A DNA stretch of 64,000 nt from assembly GCA_047967505.1 (NCBI GenBank), contig CM106538.1; one strand, given 5' to 3'. The DNA comes from Dipteris shenzhenensis (taxonomy: Eukaryota > Polypodiophyta > Polypodiopsida > Gleicheniales). Under the pieces are notes generated by a model. It saw only the letters and a list, made by a program, of their open reading frames with translations, did no database searches and was not told the DNA's origin. The position numbers and the translations under genes were made by a program. This document shows positions 22,837 to 33,211 of this stretch, piece after piece (position 1 is the first letter of the stretch; every line of letters starts with the position of its first letter).

Positions 22837-25020
22837 GTCCTCCCGCTCTTCCTCATCTACTAATTCCCTCGTCACTCAACCTCCACTCCTGTTTGTGATG
22901 GATTCCGAACACAACTTCTTCGACTTCGAAGCTGACCTAAGCCTCCACCCTTGCCCTAACTTAGAGGCCATTGGCCCATCAGATTCCCAAAGCACCCCCT
23001 TTGGCACAATTTGCATGCCGATCGAGATACCCGTGGAAGACCTATAGGACGAAGAAACTTCCACCAGGCATGCCACTCAAGAAGAGCCAGCTACAACAGG
23101 AATGTCTCCCTTGAAGACATGAAAGTGCACCTTGGTGCCAACCGCAGGTGAGTACAAGATCGTGCAATCACAAGCACACTTGCCACTTGGAGAAGCATGG
23201 CTCCAAGAGCTAGACGCTTGCGTGATACACTTGTGCTTGGCCTATGAGGGCCACGACTACACCCTCCACTACCACACAACAATAACATATGCTGCTCTCT
23301 AGGAATCGGTAGTTGTGGAGGCACTCCATTTTGCAGGCTTGGGCAGGATAACCACCCGTCTCCCATGCCATACCTGGACATGACTCTACTGGTGGAATTC
23401 CATAAGACATACGATAGCAACACCAATATTGGTGTCTTGCATGATGCAACAGGAAATCCCCACCACTACCAGATCAATCAGAATGTGGTGTGGGTAGCGT
23501 TCAACTTGCTAGTGGTCAAGGAGAAATACTCCAAGTAGAAAAAGCAGCTCGGCACCCTCAAGACGTAGTCTGTCACTACGATCGCCACAAGTGCAGGGGC
23601 TGCATCCAATTCACTGCCATCCATAAGCCCAAAGTAGAGCGACTAGCAAGAGCCTTGCAATGGCTCATTCAAGTGAAGCACACAGACCATCATCAGTCTG
23701 TTGTGCCCAATATCTTGCTGAGAATGGAGAGCTTCCAAGAGATGAATTGGGCTGACTACTATTGCAGCCAAATGCGAGATGATTTTAGCACCCATGGGGA
23801 CGTCATCGGTAATCGCATGTTGTACATGCCGATCCTCTATTACTTGAAAAGTCAACATTTGCCAGTTGGCTTCGACCTTGCCAAAAAATTAGCCACCGGT
23901 CCTGTATAGACCAAGTAAGAAGAGATAGAAACAAGGCCCAAGAGAGCAAGGACAACACCAAGTGTCACTCCAGTCACTCAAGTGTAACCGAAAACAAGTC
24001 AGCTGTGCTTGGCTGATATGAGGACCGCCATTTGCACAAATTCATGCAACGACAACTACACCTACAACGGCTAGGTCTTCAAGATAAGGGCAAATAGGTG
24101 CAAGGAGGGCCTATTCTCATTGAAGACCTCTAGGGTGATGACACCATCGAAATTGGCCTCCATACAAGAGCTAAAATTATGCTGACAACCCCCGCTATGT
24201 CCTTTATCTCAGTCTCCACTAGTCCTCAAGAGACAACATCCTTTGCTACTGACACCTCTTCCACGCCATGGGCAGGCCTAGCGGAGGCCATACAATTTTG
24301 CAGCGTGCCCCAATATAGGGCAACGGGAGGCTATAGCCACATGACGGTAGAGCAGTTGTCACATGCAGATGTGATGGAGATGAATCTCTTTGAAGCCATG
24401 GCACAACTACCCCAAGTCACTTGCATGATCTTACAGAGGAGGCAAGAGTAAGCCTCAAAACTCTCCTCCAATCTCATCCCCAAGCCTAGCTCTCTGCGCA
24501 TGAAAGCCAGTCGACAATGGTCACAGCTCAGGCAACAGGCCATGCCGCACTACATCGAGCCAAAGAATACCGGGCCGAGGTGGAAGAGCTCGAGCTAGAG
24601 CTTGAGCTCATGCTCTTACGAAGGTCAAGGATGACCTTGCCACCAATGGTCCAAATGCTCATAGACCAAGTGGACAAGGTAGAGTCAACCCTACACAGAA
24701 TGCTAGAGAAGCAGGCATAGGTAGAGCAATGGTACGCCCGCTTGCAAGAGTCCCACAACCAATAGATTTGCTCCTTACAAGATATCATGGCACAAGAGAG
24801 AAACCTAACAGTCTCCCTCCAAGAAGCAATAGAAATCCAGTGTGCCATTGGCCAATCTGAGGAGTTGGGTTGGGAAGACCATGAGTAGCAGCACTTCAGG
24901 ATGTACAGGGAGGTGTTTGCACAATTAGCCACATGCACACTTGCACCATGCACCATTGCCCAAACCTTGCAAATGCACTTTGATGCACTCTACGCATAAA
25001 ACCTCGTCTTCCACATAGAC
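22837..25020 (+). pseudogene. Unrecognised extra ORF of Gypsy-1, with coiled coil
   Basis: Broken frames run from about 22837 (MSSRSSSSTNSLVTQ). They continue through EALHFAGLGRITTRLPCHTW (about 23320), MTLLVEFHKTYDSNTNIGVL, HDATGNPHHYQINQNVVWVA and NLLVVKEKYSK (to about 23530), ESFQEMNWADYYCSQMRDDF (about 23740), and MLYMPILYYLKSQHLP (about 23830). A long helical region follows at 24540-24960, rich in Glu, Leu and Gln (for example AEVEELELELELMLLRRS), consistent with a coiled coil. The first block loosely recalls plant-mobile-domain text found in extra ORFs of plant retroelements, but I cannot assign it. Confidence 0.45.
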
Positions 25021-26665
25021 CTCACTACTCCACTTGCTCCTAACGCCCTCTAAACTATTCTCTGCTGTAATCCCAACCACTGTCGCCCCATCTTAGCCAT
25101 GTCATATTTCTCTCTTAAACTTCAGTCCACTTTCCTATCTCTTCTCTGCCCCTCTGATCTCCAAACACTATCCGCCCATTCTTAATTTTCAAGCCTGGTG
25201 CCACATCATCACTAATCCCTTAATTATCATGCGGATGATAAAGTGATGCAACTCGCGAAGCCTGAGGAACTCACGCCATGGGTCTGCACTCCCAAAAGTT
25301 TGCATGAAGACATAAATTGGATGCAGACCTACGATCGAACCTCAGTAGCAGTCCAATCTCAAGGACACCTTGCGGCCTACCAGTCCACCACCTACCAACC
25401 CCTTGGAATAATAATCCTCTTTAATAGGGTGCTACAACTCTCCAAGACTCACTCGAGTCCTTGGTGAGCAATTTTGAAACAATTCATGTAGCATACCCTA
25501 AGAAGTAACCGAGGAAGAGGGAAAAAATGCAGTCACCCTCTTTAGTACCACTGCCCATCCTGCAAATATTTAGTTACCGCCTCCCCTAGATCCTGCCCAA
25601 CCAACCAAAAACCTCCCCTCCCTCGGACAACACTGCTCGAGTACTCATCTAATGCCTCTAACACCACCACCACCTAGCACGGACCCTCCTTGTCCATCTC
25701 CTTCATTGCAACACGCTACTCAAAGCAGCACATTTTGTACAAAGCACTGACGCCGCAACTTCTACAGGCCCCACAGCCAGAGCCCATGCTACTTGCAGAT
25801 GACGAAGCTCTGCCATCCCCACCAGTTTCTCCCCTTGAAGATGTTGCTTGGACTTACAGTCCTTCTAAGAGCTACCAGATAGCACACTAATGCACCATTC
25901 GAAGTGCCAGCTCAAGGGCTCCCACCTCCACCTCTATGAAATTCTTGAGGTGCACCCCCTCACATAGTTCATAGTGCAATCATTCGATGACTGGTGCCAC
26001 ATGCATCCCAAATGCATGAGAGAAGGATACAGCCTTGCCTCGATGCCCCACTCTCAGTGATGATTGATGCAGATGTTGGCCTACTGCCAAAGTGGTGGCT
26101 CCCATTCTTAAAGCTGGAGAAATTTTGGCGCTACTACTGCAGTGCGCCCATCAATCATCGAGTCCACCCACTCTACATGCCCATGGAATGATGTTGGACT
26201 TGGGCTGCCTTTTGAGTTCTCCAGCAGTAGGACTAAGTACAACTTTCCCAAAGAAATGATGTAGGAGGGTTTTTGCTTCCACCTGCAGCCATTCAACGAC
26301 ACATACGCTTAGTGCCAAATCTTGCTGTCACCACCGTCGTCCATTTCAACTCCCTCATCCTCTTACTCCTCTGTGATCTTCCCACCCACAACCACCCCAT
26401 CGACGATGACCACATCCACAATGTGAACAACCAAAGTGTCTTCAACGTCGACATCAGTCTCACTCAGTTCCAAGACCTCCACCTCTACCTCCGCGTCCAT
26501 AATCTCCACGTGCATCACCTCCGCACTTACGAGGATATGCCAGCCACACATTTTTGGAAGTACCGCTCGTACCTCACTCGCCTCACGTCAAGGCAGCTGG
26601 ACCGCTATGCCATCCTGTAGTCAGTCCTCACCACCAATGTCCTCCAGCGCAGTTGGATCAACAAT
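25021..26665 (+). other. Gypsy-1 3' internal region, nothing recognised
   Basis: C-rich sequence with short proline- or serine-rich frames (25243-25467, 25690-25890, 26273-26620). No conserved motif is recognised. It leads into the polypurine tract. Confidence 0.5.
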
Positions 26666-26678
26666 AGGAAAGGGGGCA
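26666..26678 (+). other. Gypsy-1 polypurine tract
   Basis: GGAAAGGGGG followed by CA directly precedes the right LTR. Confidence 0.75.
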
Positions 26679-27876
26679 TGTTAACATCCACAGAGTACAG
26701 TCACCACAATTGTAGGGCAATCAGTGAGTAAAGGTGACCAGGCCGAATGATCTACTTAACGAACAAGCTCAAGGGATTTTGATACCCAAATACACCAAGA
26801 TCAGTGATTACAAGCAATGTGCACATGGAAGGAGTATAGCTCAAACTCAGGGAGTTCGATCCCCACATACCCAAAATCTACTCCAAAGTCCAAGGATTCA
26901 AGGCACATGTTGTATGTTCCAACTATCGCCGCCCGAAACAAGGAGATGCACACTTCTGGGCCACGTCCAAGAAGCATGAGGAGTGCAACTGCCTTGCAAC
27001 TTTCAGCTCCACATCCACGAAAATAGCCATGCCAACAAAAATAGCCATGACAAGAGTACAGATTAAAGTCAGGAAGTTTGTTCCCCAAATATCATCCCGA
27101 GATAGGGTTACCATTGAGTGTCTCATGGAAGCTGAGCCTCGCCACTCCAAGTTTGAGTCTCATGCATCATGCATGACCACAAACGGGTGAAGGTGTCAGG
27201 GCCCTCAAGGAGTTTGAGCCCCAAATCAACCGAGCCTAAGAGGCATGAGGCTAACACAAGCACTATTTGGGAACCTGGTTAGGACCACCTCCTAATACCA
27301 GGTTTGTCCCAAGCACTTTAATATGGTTAACACAAGGACTATTTCCACTAGTAGGGAGAAATGGTAAGAATAGCAATATGCCTTGGCACCCTACAGGCCC
27401 AAGAGCCCTTGGTTGTAAAGTGAGGGAGAGTGCTAAAAAGGAAAAGGGTTGGCCCTCCCTTCAAAAAGTGACATGTATAAAAGAGCAAATGGTTCATTTT
27501 GGTCTTCATTGTTGTTTGCACCAAGTTGAATACAAGCTCCCTCTTCTCTTCCAAGAGAGTATTTTGGGTGTTCTCTTGTTTCTTCATAGTGCCTTTGTGG
27601 TTGTCACTCTATCCCCCTTCACTCCCTTCTCCTTCTTTCCTTCCTCCTCCCTCCTTCTCCCCTCCTTCTCCCCTCCTTCTCCCTCTCCCCTCCCCTCTTC
27701 CTCTTCCCCCTTTCTTGCGTGAAACCACATTGCAACAATGTGGAGGCCGCTTGCGTGACACTTGCGAATGATTCATGCTATGCATTGCTCCCACAAGGAG
27801 TAGCTAGGAGTGGAGACTCCGTTGGCATATCTTCAACTACCCCATGACACGTGAGTCACCATTGAGACCCACCATA
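26679..27876 (+). repeat. Gypsy-1 3' LTR
   Basis: It starts TGTTAACATCC (intact TG) and ends CACCATA. The TATA box is at 27475-27482. TAGGC follows at 27877-27881 as the target-site duplicate, after which the tandem repeat phrase resumes. Confidence 0.92.
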
Positions 27877-27881
27877 TAGGC

Positions 27882-29035
27882 ATAAAGCCATAATCCCTAT
27901 GGACATCTTGTAGCAAGTAGAAGGATTACAACTTTACCCTAATGGCCCACAACTCCTTGCTCACTGATAAGCTAGAAGTCAAGCATAAAGGCTAAGCCAT
28001 AATTCCCATGAAATTTACAATATGTAAGACAATGTTATTTTAAATTACTTGAATGATTTCCACCTAGCTCTAATGCCCTAAAACCCCTAGCTCATTGCTA
28101 AGCTAGAAGTTAGGAATAAAAAACAAGCCATAACCTCATGGAAATATTGCACCATGTACATCGTGTTTTTGTCAATATTTCACCCAAAATATTTATTTTA
28201 ATAAAGCCCAACCCATAATCCCATGGAGATATTGTAGCAAGTAGAAGGATTGCAACTTTACCCTAATGCCCCATAACTCCCAGCTCATTGATAAGCTAGA
28301 AGTCAAGCATGAAGGTGAGAGATTGTAGCAAGTAGAAGGATTGCAACTTTACCCTATGCCCTACAACACCTAGCTCCAACCCCTAGCTCATTGATAAGCT
28401 AGAAGTCAGGCATAAAGGCCAAGCCATAACCCCCATTGAAAGATTGCATTATGTAAGGCAAATGTATTTTAAATACTTGAAGTGAATGAAGCTTTGGCCT
28501 TGATGCCCCACAACTCAAAGCTCATTATTGAACCAAAAGCTAGGCATAAAGGCTGAGCTATAATTTGCTTTGTAAGTGTTGCCATAAGTATTTTCTCTCA
28601 TTCTAACTCGTTGGGTTTTAGCATTTCATCTTAAAGGATCAAGTGTACGACATCATTGGAGTTATTAAACACTACATTGAAAATCCTCTTCTACTTCAGA
28701 ATGTATGTTTAAGAAAAATAGATTTACAATTGAAAAAAGATACAAGCTATTTCAAGCAATCAATAAATCTCAATCTTTCAATCGTAAACCTAGATTTCAT
28801 TATCTATACCCTTAGAAAATATATTTCTTATTGTTCTAGTGATAACTACCATGTAATGATTACATCGTGTAAGATTGGAATACTTAAAGGGATTACAACT
28901 TGTCCCTGATGACCCACAACTATTAGCTCATTAGTAAGCGAGAAACTAAGCATGAAGGCTAAGAAACCATTATCCACAAGAAAGTCAAAGTATGTACAAG
29001 AAGCTTGCATGAAGTGATTGCAATTTGACTCTAAC
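27882..29035. repeat. Diverged tandem repeat, block B
   Basis: Continuation of block A beyond Gypsy-1, with repeat phrases near 27944, 28075, 28267, 28358, 28504 and 28911. The CTAGCT-N8-AGCTAG palindrome is intact at 28383-28402. A local duplication of about 90 bp covers 28231-28400. The ORF at 28643-28909 shows no recognisable domain. Confidence 0.8.
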
Positions 29036-29038
29036 TAT

Positions 29039-29094
<56 letters not shown>
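29039..29094. repeat. (AG)n microsatellite
   Basis: An uninterrupted AG dinucleotide run of about 56 bp at the end of tandem-repeat block B. Confidence 0.95.
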
Positions 29095-29096
<2 letters not shown>

Positions 29097-29619
29097 ATTT
29101 CTAAATAAATCCCTCCCATAAAACTTGCACTGATTTGAGTTTTAAAAAACTTATTATAGCGATTACTTATTATAGTTCTCTTTTACATTATGAGATATTG
29201 CATCATATAGATCATGTTTTTGTCATCCTTTCACCCAAGATATATTTCATTCCCATAAGACAACTGAAACCAAGGCATTTTCTCTTCCAAATATTCTAAG
29301 AGATTCATAAATTGTGTGTAGAACAATCAAATGAAGGGACATCTGTGCATGTTTGTGTGTGTTTTGCCTATTAATCCTCCCTGTCTCTTCTCTCTTGCTT
29401 ATTTTCCTTTTCTCTCCTGTTTTCTAATCCTCCACTTCAATCCCACTTTTTCATATCATTTCATGCATCCAACTTCCCTTCCCTATTTCCATTCATTGCT
29501 TCTATCTTGGAGTTTAGAGCAGTAATGGCAAGTATTTGGGAAGTTCTAATCCTCCTTTTCCTTATACATCTTGTGGGGGTTAAAGGTCATTGTGCCTTTA
29601 CCCCGATTATGTACAATAC
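29095..29619. other. Left flank of Gypsy-2, nothing recognised
   Basis: AT- and pyrimidine-rich DNA without a coding domain. It ends ...GTACAATAC directly before the LTR. If Gypsy-2 landed in the Copia-3 LTR, this should contain the missing upstream part of that LTR. Confidence 0.4.
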
Positions 29620-30930
29620 TGTGATGCCAAAAATTGATATTTTTAACTTGGCATTGATATTGTTTTTCTCTATGTTTGATAAGAGTTTGAGTATCAAGTG
29701 ATAGCCTAGCGGCTCTCACTTATTTCTATTTTCTATGATATTGTATGGGATGGAGAGGATGAGTGGAATGGCTCATTGTAAATACCATAGGTATGAATTA
29801 TAAATACCTTGGTATGGGGTGAGAGTTATTTGTGTATGGGATATTATGGAGTTTTTAGAAAATAGGAAGAGTGAGTCATATAAAGTGGTGGGCTCATGTC
29901 CATGTGTTCCAATAATATAAGAGAGGCCACATGCCAAGCATGTGGAAGGCATGTGGAGGAGTGTGAAGTCAAGAGGAATCCTTCTAGAACTCCTATGTGG
30001 AATAAGGAGGATGTGGACATGTGGAAAAGAGAGGGTCCCTATGGGCTCCATGTGGGGAGACTCTTGACTTTCTCAATATTTTAAGAGTCTTGAGCACCTT
30101 TTGATGGGACACATGGCAAGAGTAGCCAAAAAGGACATGGACGGTGACATACGTGCTTATGTGATTGATGGGGAAAGGAATCTACAGGTAGCAATTGTAA
30201 ATGGGTGAAGGAGGGTAACAAAATCTCTATAAAAGGAGCCCTCCTCTCCCTTGTTCATCAGAATCTCTTCCACCATTGGGCCTTATATTGCTGTAGTTCT
30301 AGTCTCCGCAAGCCTCTTCCATGAGCCTTCTCTTCCTCTTGTAGATATTCTCTTATGTAGACTCTTGAGTCCTTCTCTCTCTAGTTTATTCTCTCTCTAT
30401 GAGTAGCCTTGGAGCTTCTGCTCCCTCTTGTATGTATGAAACCTCTTCTTCTCCCTTGTGTTTGTAGTGTTGAGGTGGATTCTCACTCTATTTGTAATGA
30501 AGGTCACTTCAGGTTCTCTCTCTCTCTTGAGTGTCTCTTCCCTTTTCTTTCTTTCAAAGCCTTAAAAGTTCTTTCTATTCGGCTGCTCACTGTGCACACA
30601 TGGTCCATTTGTTTCCCGAGCCACTATGCAAACTTCTTCCCCTCTTCTAGGCAAAATCTATGAGGGGTGGATCGTTGATGAAGGTAGAGTCTTGAGGGAG
30701 CATCCTACTCAAGCGAAATTAGCTTGTTAGTTTTCATGATAGTTTGACCCCCTATTAGTGTTTTGCTCATAACTTTCTGCTATTGTAATGAAATTTATAT
30801 CAGCGCGAAGCTCTCTTCAAGGCGCATGTTCCTATATAATCAGATCTTAAATCAGATACTGTTGCAAAAAGTTATGAGTCTCTGTGTTTGATAGTCTGTT
30901 TTCATGACAGTTTTTACCCCCTTCCAGTAA
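29620..30930 (+). repeat. Gypsy-2 5' LTR (homologous part)
   Basis: It matches 41027-42355. Substitutions are rare over the first kilobase; small indels occur near 30730 and 30780. TATAAAAG lies at 30228-30235. Confidence 0.88.
30228..30235 (+). promoter_or_regulatory. TATA box in Gypsy-2 LTR
   Basis: TATAAAAG followed by GAGCCCTCCTCTCCC, conserved at 41635-41642 in the right LTR. A start site about 25-35 nt downstream would be expected. Confidence 0.65.
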
Positions 30931-30943
30931 CCCTAGAAGAGGC

Positions 30944-31449
30944 ATGTGTTTTGATGAGATAAAGAAGATGCTTGGAAGAACTCCATTAGAAGAGATTGCA
31001 ACCCGTTTAATAAGACTTGAAGATTGTGAAGGTGATGCTCAAGCTATTCGCATAGTCACCATGATCATATCCTTTATGTTTGCACTCTTGAATATGTTGG
31101 TGAATTGACAATGCCGTCAGCAGGCACAATGATAGATTGGGGATTGTTCCATGCACTGGCAGCTTGGTGTAAAGAAGAGTTGAGTCTTTGGGTAGTTTTC
31201 GACTATAACAGTGGAGTGGTGATTCTTAATGCTTTCAACTTCTTTTGCTATGCAAATGATGAAGATTACAATATCTTGAAGCTTTTATGTGCACTTCCTA
31301 TTGTGAGAAGGGTGATTCTAGAATGCATGTATACACAATGTTTTCATGGTGCTGGTTGGTCACTTATTTTTGAAGATTTTGTTGAGGATCACATTGTGGA
31401 GGGTTTTCAACAAGTGGTTATGCATAATAAGTTGGTCTTGGTATACTAA
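30944..31449 (+). pseudogene. Unrecognised coding-like segment between LTR and gag
   Basis: From ATG 30944 the frame reads MCFDEIKKMLGRTPLEEIA and IRLEDCEGDAQAIRI. A one-base shift near 31065 leads into an open frame that runs to 31449 with HDHILYVCTLEYVGELTMPS, WGLFHALAAWCKEELSLW, DEDYNILKLLCALPIVRRV and GWSLIFEDFVEDHIVEGF. The composition is that of a globular helical protein, not low complexity. I recognise no domain and it does not resemble gag. It sits where the end of the left LTR and the primer site should be. It could be a captured host exon or an element-specific ORF ahead of gag. Confidence 0.45.
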
Positions 31450-31523
31450 GGCTCTGTGGGATCTTGTTCGGATCTTGTTTGGGATATTATTTCGATCTTG
31501 GTGTTTTCTTTTTGTGTTTCATC

Positions 31524-32913
31524 ATGGTGAAGATTCCAGTGTTTCGAGGGACCCAAGGGGAAGACCCGGAGTCTTATCTTCGGGATTTTGTTCAAGGATG
31601 CCGGCTTTCTGGATGGTCCATGAAGGATCGGGCGGAGATTTTGCCTGATTTTCTTGAAGGTATAGCCTTGAGTTGGCATGAGACCTTGCCGGACTCTACC
31701 AAGGAGGACTGGGACCAAGTGGTGGCAGCAATGAAGCAGAGATTTGGGGCAGTGGAGTTGCCAAATGCTTTGATGTTGCAGTTGGACCGGTTCTATCAAG
31801 GAGAGGGTGATTTGGTCTCTGTGTTGGCAATCCGATATAAAACTTTATGGACAAAGTATGAAAGGGCAGCTTTGTGAGCTATGGCATCTGCATCATCGGC
31901 CCCTCAAAGTCTCTCAGGGATGGAGCACTTAAAGATGAGCAAATTTGTTATGGCTTTGGAGCCTCGTCTTCGCTCAAAGGTAATGAGTAAAGATCCAACA
32001 ACATACGTGGAGGCACTTCGCATTGCGACCAAGAAAGAAGCTTCTCTAAAGATCGAATCCTCTTTTGTGTCTTCAACAGCTTCAACTTCTAAGGTGGAGG
32101 TAATGGGCACTCCTCAAGTACCAAAATCCTCTGAGTTAAATCATAATATCTCCCAATTGATGGCAGAGTTTGCTGATTTGAAATTGCATTTGGTTAATGC
32201 ACGACAACCTAGAGCACCAAAGAGTGAAGATAGGCCTCAAGATAGGAGTGGGGTCACTTGCTATGAATGTAATGAAAAAGGTCACTATCGCCCCGAGTGT
32301 CCTAGATTGAGAAAGAAAGAAGAAAAACAAGTATCCTTGTTAGAAGCTTCTTCAGGGGATGAGGAAAGAGAGGTAATGATGGCTAAACGGGGGCGTGGTA
32401 AACCAAAAGAAGAAGAAGAAAGCAAGGAAGAAGTAGATGAGGAACATCAGGAAGAGGAACACCGTAGTAAGAAAAAGAAGGCATCTAGAAGGAGAATTAG
32501 CCGGTCAGACTTTCCTTTAGGACAAGGAATTGGAAGCTATGACTTGTTGTCCGACCTTAAAGAAAAGGAAGCTCATATCACCTTTGGTCAATTACTTGCT
32601 TTGTCTCCAAAACTACGGAAGGAATGGGGAAAACTAGCAAGCACAAGGGTGTCAAAGAAGAAAAAGAAGAAAAGTGCCAATCCTGTTGTTCAAAAGGTAG
32701 ATATAGATGTTGGTGATGATGTACCTATGGTTGATGTGATCATTGATGGTCAAGTGATTTCTAATGTGTACATTGATGGAGGTGCATGGATTAATGTCAT
32801 GAGTGAGAAGACCATGATTGATGCTGATTTAAAATACTCTAGTACTACCTCTCCTTATCGCATCAAATTGGCTGACAACACTAGGGTTAAGACCTTGGGA
32901 GTTGTGAAGAATC
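31524..32913 (+). pseudogene. Gypsy-2 gag and N-terminal protease
   Basis: ATG 31524 opens MVKIPVFRGTQGEDPESYL, the start of a Gypsy retrotrans_gag domain, with SGWSMKDRAEILPDFLEGIA and WDQVVAAMKQRFG. A single TGA at 31875 interrupts an otherwise continuous frame. A zinc knuckle CYECNEKGHYRPEC (C-x2-C-x4-H-x4-C) follows near 32260, then an acidic/lysine-rich linker. The protease active site reads VYIDGGAWINVMSE (DGG) near 32770. The frame is cut at 32913 by the Copia-1 insertion and resumes in phase at 38409 once one copy of the GAATC duplicate is discounted. Gag packages element RNA; protease would process the polyprotein. Confidence 0.88.
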
Positions 32914-33211
32914 TATAAAGAATAAGGGAGAGAGATAGGAGACTCAAGTTCAGCTTTCTTCACAACACACAAAAGAGAGAGGACACAAGGTTGGAGGGTG
33001 AAGCCTTTCTTCACTTTTGCACACAACAACAATACAATAGAAGAGGGAAATACCCTATATGTCAAACCCTAGAATACGTGGTTCATATGTGAACCCAAAC
33101 CAAAAACATGCGTGGTAGTCTAACTACACCACGAGTACAACTAACATAGGCGGTGACATAAATGATAGTCATCCAAGAGATATATCGGGGGTAGAGCTTG
33201 ATATCTCAACA
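32914..33211 (-). repeat. Copia-1 3' LTR
   Basis: On the minus strand it starts TGTTGAGATATCAAGC; the far end reads CTTTATA where the other LTR has CTTTACA. The pol stop lies 43 bp inside this LTR. Confidence 0.95.

Larger units (their letters stand above)
16358..27876 (+). mobile_element. Gypsy-1: 11.5-kb Ty3/Gypsy LTR retrotransposon, rearranged
   Basis: LTRs of 1144 bp (16358-17501) and 1198 bp (26679-27876) are flanked by a perfect 5-bp TSD, TAGGC (16353-16357 and 27877-27881). The 5' terminal dinucleotide is TA in the left LTR and TG in the right; the 3' end is CA and TA respectively, so each LTR has lost one canonical end. Internal order is primer site, RT, RNase H, integrase, a protease-like segment and about 5.5 kb of degenerate extra sequence. 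No gag is found before RT. RT-RNase H-integrase order assigns it to Ty3/Gypsy, and the primer site suggests the Athila/Tat side. Many stops and diverged LTRs make it an old copy. Confidence 0.92.

Noticed and set aside
22243-22863. 206-codon open frame
   Set aside because: Composition is dominated by Ser, Pro, His and Thr from C/T-rich DNA, with overlapping long frames on both strands. No domain.
29773-30084. 92-codon minus ORF and 62-codon plus ORF conserved at 41180-41491
   Set aside because: Both pairs are inside the Gypsy-2 LTRs; identity comes from recent LTR duplication and neither frame has a domain.
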